NCBI GenBank assembly: GCA_963761655.1
Contig: CAVXHI010000002.1
Location: forward strand, 496,001-560,000
Direction of reading: 5' to 3'
Length of the DNA: 64,000 nucleotides
Source: RYN-122 sp963761655
Lineage (GTDB): Bacteria; Actinomycetota; Actinomycetes; Mycobacteriales; SCTD01
Shown here in pieces: positions 50,881-59,408 of this stretch (position 1 is its first letter; each line of letters begins with the position of its first letter). Below the pieces are notes generated by a model. It saw nothing but the letters and a program-made list of their open reading frames with translations. It was not told the DNA's origin and ran no database searches. Made by a program: the position numbers and the translations under genes.

Positions 50881-51817
50881 GCTGCTCTTCGTCGACCTGC
50901 TCGGCGGCTTCGGGGACCTGCTGCTCGCCCTGCCCGCGGTGCACGCCCTCGCGCTCGCCGGCAACCGCGTGCACGTCCTGACGTTCGCCCCCGGGGGCGA
51001 GCTGCTCGAGGGCGACCCGCTGGTGGCGTCGACCACCACGACGTCCGACCACTCCGAGGGGGCCCCGCGACGGGCCGTCCAGGCCGCGCTCGCCGCCCGC
51101 TCCTACGACCGCGCCGTCACGACCACCACCTACGACGGCATCGGCGAGCTCCTCCGCGCCGAGGTGCCCGAGACGGTCACGGACCTGTGGCGCAGGCCGC
51201 CCCCGGACGAGCTCGTCGACCGGCGCTTCCTCCGGCTGCTCGCCGACGCCGGCTGGGTCCGGCCCGAGCACGCGGCCCTGCCGCCCCGTCTGCACGCCGA
51301 GCCCGACCGGGCCGCGCCCGAGGTGCTCCTGCTGCCCGACGCCGGCATGGCGGTCAAGCGGTGGGACGGCTGGCGCCGGCTGGCAGAGCTGCTCGACGAC
51401 CTCGACGTCGCCGCCCTGCACGGACCGGCCTCGACCGTCTCGACCGGTGGCCGCGTGCTGGCGCCCCGGTCGCTGCGGGGGCTGGCGTCGCTGGCCGCCG
51501 GGGTCGCCGCCCGCGGGGGCGTCGTCGTCGGGGCCGACACCGGACCGGTGCGCCTCGCGGCCGCGGCCGGGGCACGCACCGTCGGGCTGTTCGGCCCGAC
51601 CCTCGCCGCCCGCTACGGCCAGCGGCCCGAGCAGGGCCACGTCGGGCTGCAGGGCCTGCCCGGGTGCACCGTCCGGCGCCCCACCGCCATCACCGAGCAG
51701 GAGTGCTGGTGGTCCGGCCACTGCCCCCTGACCGGAGCGGCTCCCGCCTGCATGGCCGACCTCCGCCCGGAGGACGTCGCCGCCGTCGTCCGGGGAGGCG
51801 CGAGACTGGCGGCGTGA
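50873..51817 (+). CDS. Glycosyltransferase family 9 (heptosyltransferase-like)
   Basis: A 314-residue GT-B protein of the ADP-heptose:LPS family. 'LLFVDLLGGFGDLLLALPAVHAL' in part is the N-terminal GT9 motif (G-x-G-D). 'LLLPDAGMAVKRWDGWRRLAEL' and 'VVGADTGPVRLAAAAGARTVGLFGPT' in part form the donor domain. Cys-rich 'GCTVRRP' and 'CWWSGHCPLTGAAPACM' near the end are unusual. In a Gram-positive it would act on another heptose- or sugar-containing glycan. GTG 50873 lies inside the preceding gene. Confidence 0.85.
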   Translation: MPELLFVDLLGGFGDLLLALPAVHALALAGNRVHVLTFAPGGELLEGDPLVASTTTTSDHSEGAPRRAVQAALAARSYDRAVTTTTYDGIGELLRAEVPETVTDLWRRPPPDELVDRRFLRLLADAGWVRPEHAALPPRLHAEPDRAAPEVLLLPDAGMAVKRWDGWRRLAELLDDLDVAALHGPASTVSTGGRVLAPRSLRGLASLAAGVAARGGVVVGADTGPVRLAAAAGARTVGLFGPTLAARYGQRPEQGHVGLQGLPGCTVRRPTAITEQECWWSGHCPLTGAAPACMADLRPEDVAAVVRGGARLAA

Positions 51818-52176
51818 CCCGTCTGCGCGCCGCCTCGCCCGTCCTGCTCGGCACGCTGCTCTGCGGCGCGGGGGTCCTGCACGGCGTCACCCCCGGGTTC
51901 TTCGACCAGATCGTGCCGTCGTTCCTGCCGCACCCCCGGGCCTGGACGTACGTGAGCGGCGTCGCCGAGGTGGCCGTCGGGGCCGCGGTCCTGCGCCCCG
52001 CGACCCGCGAGCGGGGCGCGCTCGCCGCGGCGCTGCTGTTCGTCGCGGTCTTCCCGGCGAACGTGCAGCAGGCGGTGCAGTCGTCCGGGACCGAGCAGGT
52101 CCTCGCCCTGCTGCGCCTGCCGCTCCAGGTGCCGCTCGTGCTGTGGGCGCTGCAGGTGCGCAGGGACGCCCGGTGA
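51814..52176 (+). CDS. DoxX-like four-helix membrane protein
   Basis: A 120-residue integral membrane protein with four hydrophobic helices and short loops ('FLPHPRAWTYVSGVAEVAVGAAVL' in part is typical of the DoxX/DoxX-like family, with 'ERGALAAALLFVAVFPANVQQAV' following). Its function is unknown. The GTG start overlaps the GT9 stop and its own stop overlaps the trmB start, both as GTGA, so four genes from 49798 to 52838 form one transcription unit. Confidence 0.75.
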   Translation: MTRLRAASPVLLGTLLCGAGVLHGVTPGFFDQIVPSFLPHPRAWTYVSGVAEVAVGAAVLRPATRERGALAAALLFVAVFPANVQQAVQSSGTEQVLALLRLPLQVPLVLWALQVRRDAR

Positions 52177-52838
52177 CGGCGGTCGCGGCAGGGGCGCTCG
52201 CCAGCACCAAGCTCCGGCAGGGACGGTTCACCGACGGGCAGCGGGCGGCCCGCGACCGCCTCTGGCCGCGGTACGGCCTGGACCTGGTCGGCCCCGTCGA
52301 CGTCCCCGCGCTGTTCGGTCGGGAGGCCCCGCTGGTGGTCGAGGTCGGGTCAGGGATGGGGGAGGCGACGGCGGCGCTGGCGCTCGCTGAGCCCGAGCGT
52401 GACGTCCTCGCCTGCGAGCTGCACCTGCCCGGGCAGGGGGCGCTGCTGCGCCGGGTCGAGGACGCCGGGCTGACCAACGTGCGGGTCGTCGCCGGCGACG
52501 GCCGGACGCTGCTGGCCGGTCTGCCCGAGGCCGGCGTCGACGTCGTGCGGGTCTTCTTCCCCGACCCCTGGCCCAAGAGCAAGCACTGGAAGCGGCGCCT
52601 GGTCGACGACGCCTTCGCCCGGCTGGTCGCGTCCCGCCTGCGGCCGGGCGGGGTCCTGCACGTCGCCACCGACTGGGCGCCCTACGCCGACCAGGTGCGC
52701 CGGGTGCTGGCGGCCTGCCCCGGCCTCGTGCCGTGCGACCCGCCGGCCCGGCCGCGGACCCGCTTCGAGCAGCAGGGCCTGGACGCCGGACGGGCGATCG
52801 CCGACCTGGCGGCTAGGGCAGTGCCGAGACCGGGCTGA
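52173..52838 (+). CDS. trmB: tRNA (guanine(46)-N(7))-methyltransferase
   Basis: A 221-residue methyltransferase forming m7G46 in tRNA. SAM motif 'VVEVGSGMGEATAALA' lies near residue 52; the signature 'VRVFFPDPWPKSKHWKRRLV' near residue 130 is diagnostic; 'LHVATDWAPYADQ' and 'RTRFEQQGLDAG' are typical. GTG 52173 overlaps the DoxX stop. The 3' end overlaps the convergent deaminase-like gene by 26 bp. Confidence 0.94.
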   Translation: MTAVAAGALASTKLRQGRFTDGQRAARDRLWPRYGLDLVGPVDVPALFGREAPLVVEVGSGMGEATAALALAEPERDVLACELHLPGQGALLRRVEDAGLTNVRVVAGDGRTLLAGLPEAGVDVVRVFFPDPWPKSKHWKRRLVDDAFARLVASRLRPGGVLHVATDWAPYADQVRRVLAACPGLVPCDPPARPRTRFEQQGLDAGRAIADLAARAVPRPG

Positions 52839-53181
52839 CCCGCAGGCCCTCGGCCAGGTGGACGACCCGGGCCGCCGGGGCGTGCTGCTGCAGCAGGGCG
52901 CGGCAGGACGGGCACGGCCCGACCACCCGGGTCGCGTCGTCGGTGACGTGCCGGACCGTCGCGAGCGTCGCCACCCGGCGTCCCCGGGCCAGGACCGCCG
53001 CGACGACGGCGGCCTCGGGGCAGGCGAAGTCCTTGAGCCCCAGCGCGACCGACACCTCGCCGTCGTCGGCGCGGGCGGCCGACGCCGAGGGGTGCCGCTG
53101 CGGGCCGAGGCCGCGTCGGAGCGCGCTGACCGCCTGTCCGACCAGGGCGAGGTCCTGCTCGCCCGGGCGCTCGACCGTCAC
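52813..53181 (-). CDS. Cytidine-deaminase-like zinc protein
   Basis: A 122-residue protein. Residues 'FACPEAAVVAAVLARG' and 'VVGPCPSCRALLQQHAP' match the C-x-E and P-C-x-x-C zinc/catalytic motifs of tetrameric cytidine deaminases, with Pro between Cys and Glu. Length fits a compact CDA. The N-terminal substrate strand is shorter than usual and lacks a clear 'FxVGA' motif, so the true substrate may be another amino-heterocycle. GTG 53181 overlaps the phosphotransferase stop (GTGA). Confidence 0.65.
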   Translation of the reverse strand: MTVERPGEQDLALVGQAVSALRRGLGPQRHPSASAARADDGEVSVALGLKDFACPEAAVVAAVLARGRRVATLATVRHVTDDATRVVGPCPSCRALLQQHAPAARVVHLAEGLRVSPVSALP

Positions 53182-54218
53182 CGCACCGACTGGTCGGCCA
53201 GGGTCGCGCGGCCCAGCTCGACCAGCGGGGCGATCCGCTCCTCGATGCCGGCGAAGCCGTCGCCGACCATGGCGCCGCCCTTGACCCGGGCGACGATCCC
53301 GGCGCAGACGACGGCCAGCTTGAAGAACCCGAAGCTGACCGCCCAGGGCAGCGCGGCGAGGTCGAGCCCGGTGCGGGCGGCGTACAGCTCGGCGACCTCG
53401 GCGCGGGTGGGGAAGCCCTCGAGGGCGGTCGCGCTCTTCACGACGGCGCCCATGTCGCGCTCGGCGCCGTCGGACGCCTCGGACCAGTAGACGAGCAGGA
53501 TGCCGAGGTCGGCCAGCGGGTCGCCGAGGGTGCTCATCTCCCAGTCGAGGACCGCCGCGATCCGGCCCGGCTCGGTCGGCGACAGCATCGTGTTGTCGAG
53601 CCGGTAGTCGCCGTGGACGATCGTGGCGCGCTGCGACGCCGGGACCGACGACGCCAGGTCCGCCGCCAGCAGGTCGAGGCCGGGGACGCCCTCGAGCCGG
53701 GTCGCGTCCCACTGCTTGCCCCAGCGGCGGACCTGCCGCTCCAGGTAGCCGTCGGGGCGGCCGAACTCGCCGAGCCCCACCGACGCCGGGTCGACGCCGT
53801 GCAGGTCGGCCAGCACGCTCACGAGCCCCTCGCCGACCGCCCTGCGCTGCTCCGGCAGGTCGGCGTAGCCCGCGGGGAGGGTGTCGCGGCAGACGTGCCC
53901 GTCGACCCGCTCCATCACGTAGAAGGTGCCGCCGAGCACCTCGGGGTCGGTGCACAGGTGCAGCACCTGCGGCACCGGGACCGCCGTGCCGGACAGGGCC
54001 GACAGCACCGTGTGCTCGCGGACCATGTCGTGCGCCGTCGGCAGGACGTGCCCCAGCGGCGGCCGGCGCAGGACGACCGAGCCGGCCGGGCTGTCCACGC
54101 GGTAGGTCAGGTTCGACTTGCCCCCGGCGATGAGCGTCGTCGTGCACGACTCCCACGCCGGCTCGGACAGGGCGCGGGCGAGGTACGGGCCGACGACGTC
54201 GGGGGCTGCTCCAGTCAC
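53178..54218 (-). CDS. Phosphotransferase family protein (ACAD10/APH-like)
   Basis: A 346-residue kinase-like enzyme. 'GGKSNLTYRV' is the nucleotide loop, 'VVLRRPP' carries the ATP-binding Lys equivalent region, Brenner motif 'IVHGDYRLDNTML' the catalytic Asp, and 'AVLDWEMSTLGDPLADLG' the metal site. It resembles the ACAD10 N-terminal/aminoglycoside-phosphotransferase group tied to acyl-CoA or hydroxyacid metabolism rather than drug resistance. The downstream deaminase-like gene is translationally coupled. Confidence 0.88.
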   Translation of the reverse strand: MTGAAPDVVGPYLARALSEPAWESCTTTLIAGGKSNLTYRVDSPAGSVVLRRPPLGHVLPTAHDMVREHTVLSALSGTAVPVPQVLHLCTDPEVLGGTFYVMERVDGHVCRDTLPAGYADLPEQRRAVGEGLVSVLADLHGVDPASVGLGEFGRPDGYLERQVRRWGKQWDATRLEGVPGLDLLAADLASSVPASQRATIVHGDYRLDNTMLSPTEPGRIAAVLDWEMSTLGDPLADLGILLVYWSEASDGAERDMGAVVKSATALEGFPTRAEVAELYAARTGLDLAALPWAVSFGFFKLAVVCAGIVARVKGGAMVGDGFAGIEERIAPLVELGRATLADQSVR

Positions 54219-54263
54219 CGGCGCAGGCTCTCACGGGTGCGGGTGCTGCTCCGCCAGGCCGGG

Positions 54264-54269
54264 TAGGGG
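54264..54269 (+). promoter_or_regulatory. -10-like TAGGGG before small acidic protein gene
   Basis: TAGGGG ends 6 nt before the ATG at 54276. The last base departs from the usual T, so this is a weaker case. Confidence 0.25.
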
Positions 54270-54275
54270 CGACGC

Positions 54276-54485
54276 ATGACGACTCCTGATCCCGCGCTCG
54301 AGGGCGCCGGCCTGTCCGCCACCGGCAAGACCGCCGACCAGTTCTCCCCGGGCGACGAGGCTCCCGGCACCACCTACGGCGACCCCGGCGGGACGGGCAC
54401 GGCCGACGAGGAGACCACCGGCGACGACGCGCAGGACCTCGCGCAGGGCAGCGGCGGCAACGCCGAGGGCGGCACCGACTCCTAG
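54276..54485 (+). CDS. Small acidic, disordered protein
   Basis: A 69-residue, strongly acidic, Gly/Thr/Asp-rich protein ('MTTPDPALEGAGLSATGKTA' at the start, 'TADEETTGDDAQDLAQGSGG' later), without hydrophobic residues to form a core. It resembles small hydrophilic actinobacterial proteins of unknown role. It is followed 11 bp later by zapE. The frame has normal coding composition and an ATG at suitable distance from a -10-like box. Confidence 0.55.
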   Translation: MTTPDPALEGAGLSATGKTADQFSPGDEAPGTTYGDPGGTGTADEETTGDDAQDLAQGSGGNAEGGTDS

Positions 54486-54488
54486 TCT
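54483..54488 (+). promoter_or_regulatory. -10-like TAGTCT before zapE
   Basis: TAGTCT includes the stop of the small acidic gene and ends 8 nt before the GTG at 54497. Confidence 0.35.
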
Positions 54489-54496
54489 CGACCCTC

Positions 54497-55556
54497 GTGC
54501 CTGTCTCCCTCGTCGACCGCTCGCCCGTCGTCGACCCGGGGACGCTCGTCGCGGCCATGGCCCCGCCGCCGCGCTTCGACGAGGCGCGGTTCGAGACCTA
54601 CGTCCCCGACCCCGCGCAGCCGTCCCAGGCCCGCGCGGTCGAGGTGCTGTCCCGGTTCGCCGAGACCCTGCAGCCCGCCCCGAAGCGGTTGTTCGGGCGG
54701 ACTCGAGCTCCGGAGGGCCGTCCCGGGGTGTACCTCGACGGCGGGTTCGGCGTCGGCAAGACCCACCTGCTGACGTCGCTCTGGCACGTCTCGCCGCAGC
54801 CGCGGGCCTACGGGACGTTCGTCGAGCTCACCCACCTCGTGGGGGCGCTCGGCTTCGCACAGACCGTGGAGGCGCTCTCGGGCCACCGGCTGCTCGCCAT
54901 CGACGAGTTCGAGCTCGACGACCCGGGCGACACCGTCCTCGTCTCGACCCTGCTGTCCAAGCTGGTCGACGCCGGGGTCCGGGTCGCGGCCACCTCGAAC
55001 ACCCTGCCCGGGCTCGCTGGGGGAGGGGCGCTTCGCGGCCCAGGACTTCCTGCGCGAGATCCAGGGCCTCGCCGGGCACTTCGAGCCGGTCCGGGTCGAC
55101 GGCGACGACTACCGGCACCGCGGCCTCCCCACCCCGCCGTCGCCGGTCTCCGTCGACGAGCTGCAGACCAGGTCCCAGGCGGACGGCGCCTCCTACGACG
55201 TCTTCCCCGCCCTGCTGCAGCACCTCTCGCAGCTGCACCCGTCGCGGTACGGCGCCCTCGTCGACGGGATCGACCTGGTCTGCCTCGAGGACGTGACGCC
55301 CGTGTCGGACCAGAGCGCCGCCCTCCGCCTCGTCGTCCTCGCGGACCGGCTCTACGACCGCGACGTGCCCCTCGTGACCAGTGGTGTCCCGCTGGACCGG
55401 TTGTTCCCGACCGAGCTGCTCGAGGGCGGGTACCGGAAGAAGTACCTGCGGGCGGTCAGCCGCCTGACGGCGCTGGCGCAGGCAGGGGCAGGGGTCCTGA
55501 CCTGCAGTTGTCCGGGCTCGATAACCGGAAGCTGGTCCGGCGTCTCTGCTCGATAA
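54497..55556 (+). pseudogene. zapE: Cell division protein ZapE / AFG1-like ATPase (one frameshift)
   Basis: An AFG1-family P-loop ATPase. Walker A 'GGFGVGKTHLLTSLWH' is near residue 80 and Walker B 'LLAIDEFELDDPGD' near residue 132. Near 55015-55025 the frame changes from 'ATSNTLPG' to 'LGEGRFAAQDFLREIQGLAGHF' in another frame; one extra base explains it. The C-terminal part reads on through 'YRKKYLRAVSRLTALAQAG' to 55556. The last about 20 residues are unlike the family and lie within the repeat region, so the natural end may have been replaced by an insertion. Confidence 0.8.
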
Positions 55557-55611
55557 CCGCCGGATAACCGATGTTGACCCCGATACCGAACGGGGTTCTG
55601 CTCGATAACCG
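55516..55611 (+). repeat. Iterated 12-bp repeats beside integrase (candidate attachment region)
   Basis: GCTCGATAACCG occurs exactly at 55516-55527, 55548-55559 and 55600-55611, with a partial copy GGATAACCG at 55562-55570. They lie between zapE and the 3' end of the tyrosine integrase. They could be integrase arm-type sites or part of an att site. Confidence 0.6.
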
Positions 55612-55624
55612 ATCCCTGCGGGCG

Positions 55625-56793
55625 TCACGTGAACAGGGCCGCGACGACGTCCGCGGCCTCGCGGTCCATGCCTTCGCTGACGTGCGAGTACAGGTTCAGC
55701 GTGATGCCGATGTTGGCGTGCCCGAGCCGCTCGCTGACGACCTTGGGGTGGATGCCCGGCCTCCAGCGCCAGGGTCGCGTAGGTGTGCCGGAGGTCGTGC
55801 ACGCGGACGTGGGGGAACCCGGCGTGCCGAGCCCGGACGCCGAGCCGCTGCCCGATGCTCGACGGGTGGAGGGCAGGCCGTCCTCCCGGCAGAAGACGAG
55901 CCCCTCGTCCACCCACAGCGCCCCGACTGCCAGCCGCTCCTGCAACTGGGCGGCCCGGTGTCGTCGGAGCGCCTCGACCGTGCCGGCGTCCAGCGACAGC
56001 CGCCGGGTCCTGGCCGCCGCGTCGCCCCGGCCCTTCGGCGTGCTTACCACCCGACTGCCCGTCGATCATGTTGCCGGTCTGGCGGACCGACAGGAACGCG
56101 CGGTCGAGGTCGACGTCCTGCCAGCGCAGCGCGGCCACCTCGCCGCGGCGCATGCCGGTGGTGAGGAAGAGCCGCCACATCGCGGCCAGCCGGTCGTCCT
56201 GCACGTGCGCCAGGAAGGCGATGACCTGCTGCCGGCTCCAGGTGCGCATCTCCGGCGTCCGCCGGCTCGGGGCCTTGACCTTCGCCGCGGGGTTGTCGCG
56301 CACGAGGCCGTCGTCGCGGGCGTCGTTCAGCGCCTTGCTGAGCACCTGGTGGCAGCAGCTGCACGCTCGCGGGGGACAGGCCCGACTCCTGCAGCAGCGC
56401 CCGGTAGGCGGCCCGGACCTGCGGCACGGTCAGTGCCTGAAGCCGGACGGCGCCGAGGCGGGGCACGAGGTGCGCCTTGACGATGCGGCGGTAGGTGGAC
56501 AGGGTCGCGGGCTTGCGGTCGATCCCCGCCAGCCACGTGACGAGGTACTCGCCCACGGTGGTGCGGTCCGGTGACAGGGCGGTCCCGTTGTCGACGTGCT
56601 GCAGCTCCTCGCGCAGCGCCCGCTCGGCCTCCTTGCGCGTGGGGAAGCCCCCGCGGGTGCGCTGCCGACGCCGGCCGTCTGCCGTGCGCGGCGCGTCCCA
56701 TCAGATCGACCAGGGGTGCCCGCACCGCTGGGCCGGGCAGGGGGGCTCGCCGTCGGCCGGCTGCGGACACCGCTGTGCGACGTGGCCTCGCAC
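55625..56793 (-). pseudogene. Tyrosine-type site-specific integrase (nonsense codon and frameshifts)
   Basis: A phage-type integrase. GTG 56793 has GGGAGGTG upstream; after about 30 residues an in-frame TGA (56701-56703) interrupts it, then 'RRRQRTRGGFPTRKEAERALREEL' in part, the SAM-like core-binding domain ('TLSTYRRIVKAHLVPRLG'), and the catalytic domain. All catalytic residues survive across frames: Arg in 'TTGMRRGEVAALRW', 'HDLRHTYATLALEAG', 'RLGHANIGITLNLYSHV' with the Tyr nucleophile. Frame changes occur near 56350, 56050, 55870 and 55755. It is probably the integrase of an integrated element entering beside zapE. Confidence 0.75.
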
Positions 56794-56935
56794 TCGCCCA
56801 CCTCCCGCCAGCGCGTCCGGGCGCACGGCCGGGCGAGCAGAGCGCAACGGCAGGAGTGGCTGAGCCCTGCCAGGCGCGGATGTGGACAACTCGCGGTTGT
56901 CCCCCTCTGCTTTCGAGGTGCTGGGCGCCTGCCGC

Positions 56936-58098
56936 TCAGGGCTCCTCGACGAGCTCCCACACCCGGAGGGCGTTGCTGAGCTCGCCGACGCCGTCGGCGC
57001 TCATCGTGCTGCCACCGAAGACGGCGAGCCGGCTGTCGATCCATGCGGCGCGCACGCCCTCGGTGGCGGCACCGGGGGCGGGCTCCAGCGGGTGCCAGGC
57101 CCGGCGCTCGAGGTCCAGGACGAAGCCCTCGCCCGAGGTGACCAGCGTGTCGGACAGGGCCTGGAGCCGCAGTGACGTCGCGCTCGGGCGGGGCGTCCGG
57201 GGCAGGGGCTCCCAGTCGCCGGTGGCGGGGTCGAGGTACCCGCCCGTCGGGTCGGGGGTGCCGCCGGGGCTGGTCCCACCGTCGGTGTAGTCGACGCCGT
57301 AGGGCAGGGCGACCCGGTCGCCGGTCCAGACGGCCTGGGACCCGAAGCCGATGACCTCGTCCCGCTGCGGCACCTCAGCCCAGCGACCGGCCTCCGGGTC
57401 GTAGCTGGCGGCGTGGACGTAGATCGTCGGGCTGTCGACGCCGTCCTCCGGCGGAGGCGGCACCGGCTTGCCGAGCAGGATGATCCGCTCTCCGGTCCAG
57501 ACGGCGGTGCGGTCGAAGGCTGGGGCCAGCGGGTCGCGGGGGAGCGCCTTCCACTTCTTCGTGCGCGGGTCGTACAGGTGGTCGGCCTGGACCTGGCCGC
57601 CCTCCTGCGTCGGCTCGAGCCGCAACAGCTGCTCGCCCACCGCGAAGAGCTGCCCGTCGTCGTCCGGCGGGGCGGGCAGCGTGGTCCACCTGTCGCCGAC
57701 CGGCTCGTAGCTGTGGAGCTGGCCCTTCGCGAGCAGGTACAGGGTGTCGTCGACGACAGCGGCGGAGCCGTCGCCGGGTACGACCGGTGCCTTCGGCAGC
57801 GGACGCCAGGTGTCGTCTGCCGGGGACCAGGCGGCACCGTCCCGCAGCAGTGCCGCGTCCGGCGGGCAACGCAGCTGGCTGCCGGCGCGCACGGCCGGCT
57901 GCTGTCGCCGCCGAGGACGAGCACTTCGTCGCCGACGGTGACGACGAGCGCCCCGTGTCGTGGCGACAGCGGGGACTCAGCGGCGAGGGTCCACGCCGGA
58001 GTGCGGCTCGGCTCTTCACCCGCTTGCGGTCGTGCGTTGCTGCTCGCGCAACCGGTCAGTGCGGCGACGAGCAGCAGGACGACCGGGCGGAGGGTCAC
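56936..58098 (-). pseudogene. Kelch-type lipoprotein (one frameshift)
   Basis: A lipoprotein signal ('VTLRPVVLLLVAALTGC', lipobox LTGC) is followed by repeated beta-propeller blades: 'ARHGAL'-like 'PRHGALVVTVGDEVLVLGGD', then after a frame change near 57900 'SYEPVGDRWTTLPAPPDD', 'LYDPRTKKWKALPRDPL', 'SYDPEAGRWAEVP' and 'YLDPATGDWEPLPRTP'. These are kelch-like blades with the W-x-x-L/P pattern. It would sit outside the membrane. The C-terminal 318 codons are intact. GTG 58098 was chosen to start at the signal peptide. The ligand is unknown. Confidence 0.7.
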
Positions 58099-58244
58099 GG
58101 GCTTGAGACTCGCACCGCCGGCCGCTGGTTCCACGGCCTCGGGTCGCTTCGGCCTGTCGTGCCCGAGTGTTGTCGCGACAGCGCGCGAGCGGTTAGGAGC
58201 CAGGTACGGCCTGGAGCGGTGGAGCAAGATATGCATTCTGCTTA

Positions 58245-59298
58245 TCAGAACGTCGCGCAGGCGCGACGATCTGGCCGCTGGGGCGCGGCCGGGGAGCGGG
58301 CGCTGGGGCGCGCCCGAGGTCGGTCCGATGCTGGGCTGTGTCGAGGGTCGACGGAGCGCGTACCGCGGACCGGCTCATCGGCTGACCTTCGCGGTACCGA
58401 CTGCGAGGCGTGCGTCCACACGGAGCGCGCGGTGCGCGGGCTGTCAGGAGGGCCGAGGACGTCGTCCAAGGCCGGCGCGACGGAGGACGTTATGCACGAA
58501 CTGCTGCCGGTGAGCCGGCAGCACGGTCTGCAGGCTTCTGCGATCAGGCGCTGGGTCTGTCGCTCGGCCGCGCGGGTGTTGCCGCCGGCCTCTGCGGCGA
58601 GCAGGGCCATGCGGATCTGGGCAGCGACGAGCTCCTCCTCCTGCGCCAGGTCCACGCTCGGCCCCGGCGCCGGCTGCGCCTCCGCGTCGGCGGCGTCGTC
58701 GACCACGACACTCGGAGGCCCGTCCTCGAGGTCGGGCTGCTGCTCCTCGAACAGCGCGGCGGCGAAGTCGTCGACCTGCTGCTGGAGGCTGGCGCGCAGT
58801 GCCTCGGCCTGGCCGAGCATGTCAGCAGCCAGGTCCGCCAGCGGCGAGGTAACCGGAGGCGGTGCGTGGGGCACGGGCTGACCGGTTTGGACCCGCAGGC
58901 GCTGGCGGATCTCCTCGAGGACGCCGGCGAGGTCGCGCTCGACGTGGTCAGCCGACACGCGCATCGTCGTGATCTTGCGGGCCTTGTGCCACTCGTCGCG
59001 CAGGTCGTCGCGCTCGCGCGCCTCACGACCCAGGTGACTGCCGCCGTCGACCTCCACCGCCAGCCGCGCCAGGGGGCAGTAGAAGTCGAGGCGGAAGGGA
59101 CCCGTGACGTACTCGCGCTGCCACCCGTCGGGTTCCAGCTCGAGCACGCGCCCAGAGCATCCGCTCGGACAGCGTGGTCCGCTGGTCGCGCTGGCGTCGC
59201 GGCTCCTCCGCTGCTCCGGCCTGCAGCAAGCGGTACCGGATGCGCCAAGGGTCCAGCGAGCCGCTGCCGGTCAGGCGAGGGAACTCAAGTACGTCCAC
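58245..59298 (-). pseudogene. DUF559 (Vsr-like endonuclease fold) protein, one frameshift
   Basis: The N-terminal part 'DQRTTLSERMLWAR' and, after a one-base frame change near 59150, 'VLELEPDGWQREYVTGPFRLDFYCPLARLAVEVDGGSH' in part, form the DUF559 core: Glu early, 'DFYCP', 'VEVDG', then 'RDDLRDEWHKARKITTMRVSADHVERDL'. This is the Vsr/PD-(D/E)XK-like fold seen in mismatch or restriction nucleases. A long acidic C-terminal extension follows (about 130-230) and then a Ser/Arg/Pro-rich tail of doubtful reality. It neighbours an IS110 element and a GmrSD-like gene. Confidence 0.6.
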
Positions 59299-59408
59299 AG
59301 AGCCCTATCGGCTCAGCACGTGGGCGTCTTCAACGGCCACAGAGGTGCGCCTGCGAACTGACGGCTAGGGAGGACGGCAGCAACGACCGCAACTGGCTCC
59401 CCTCTGTG

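Noticed and set aside
55581..55589. Fifth copy of the 12-bp repeat (CGATACCGA)
   Set aside because: It differs in length and internal bases from GCTCGATAACCG, so it was not counted.
56701..56703. TGA in the integrase as a selenocysteine codon
   Set aside because: No known selenoprotein integrase and no downstream hairpin seen; four frame changes in the same gene point to errors or decay.
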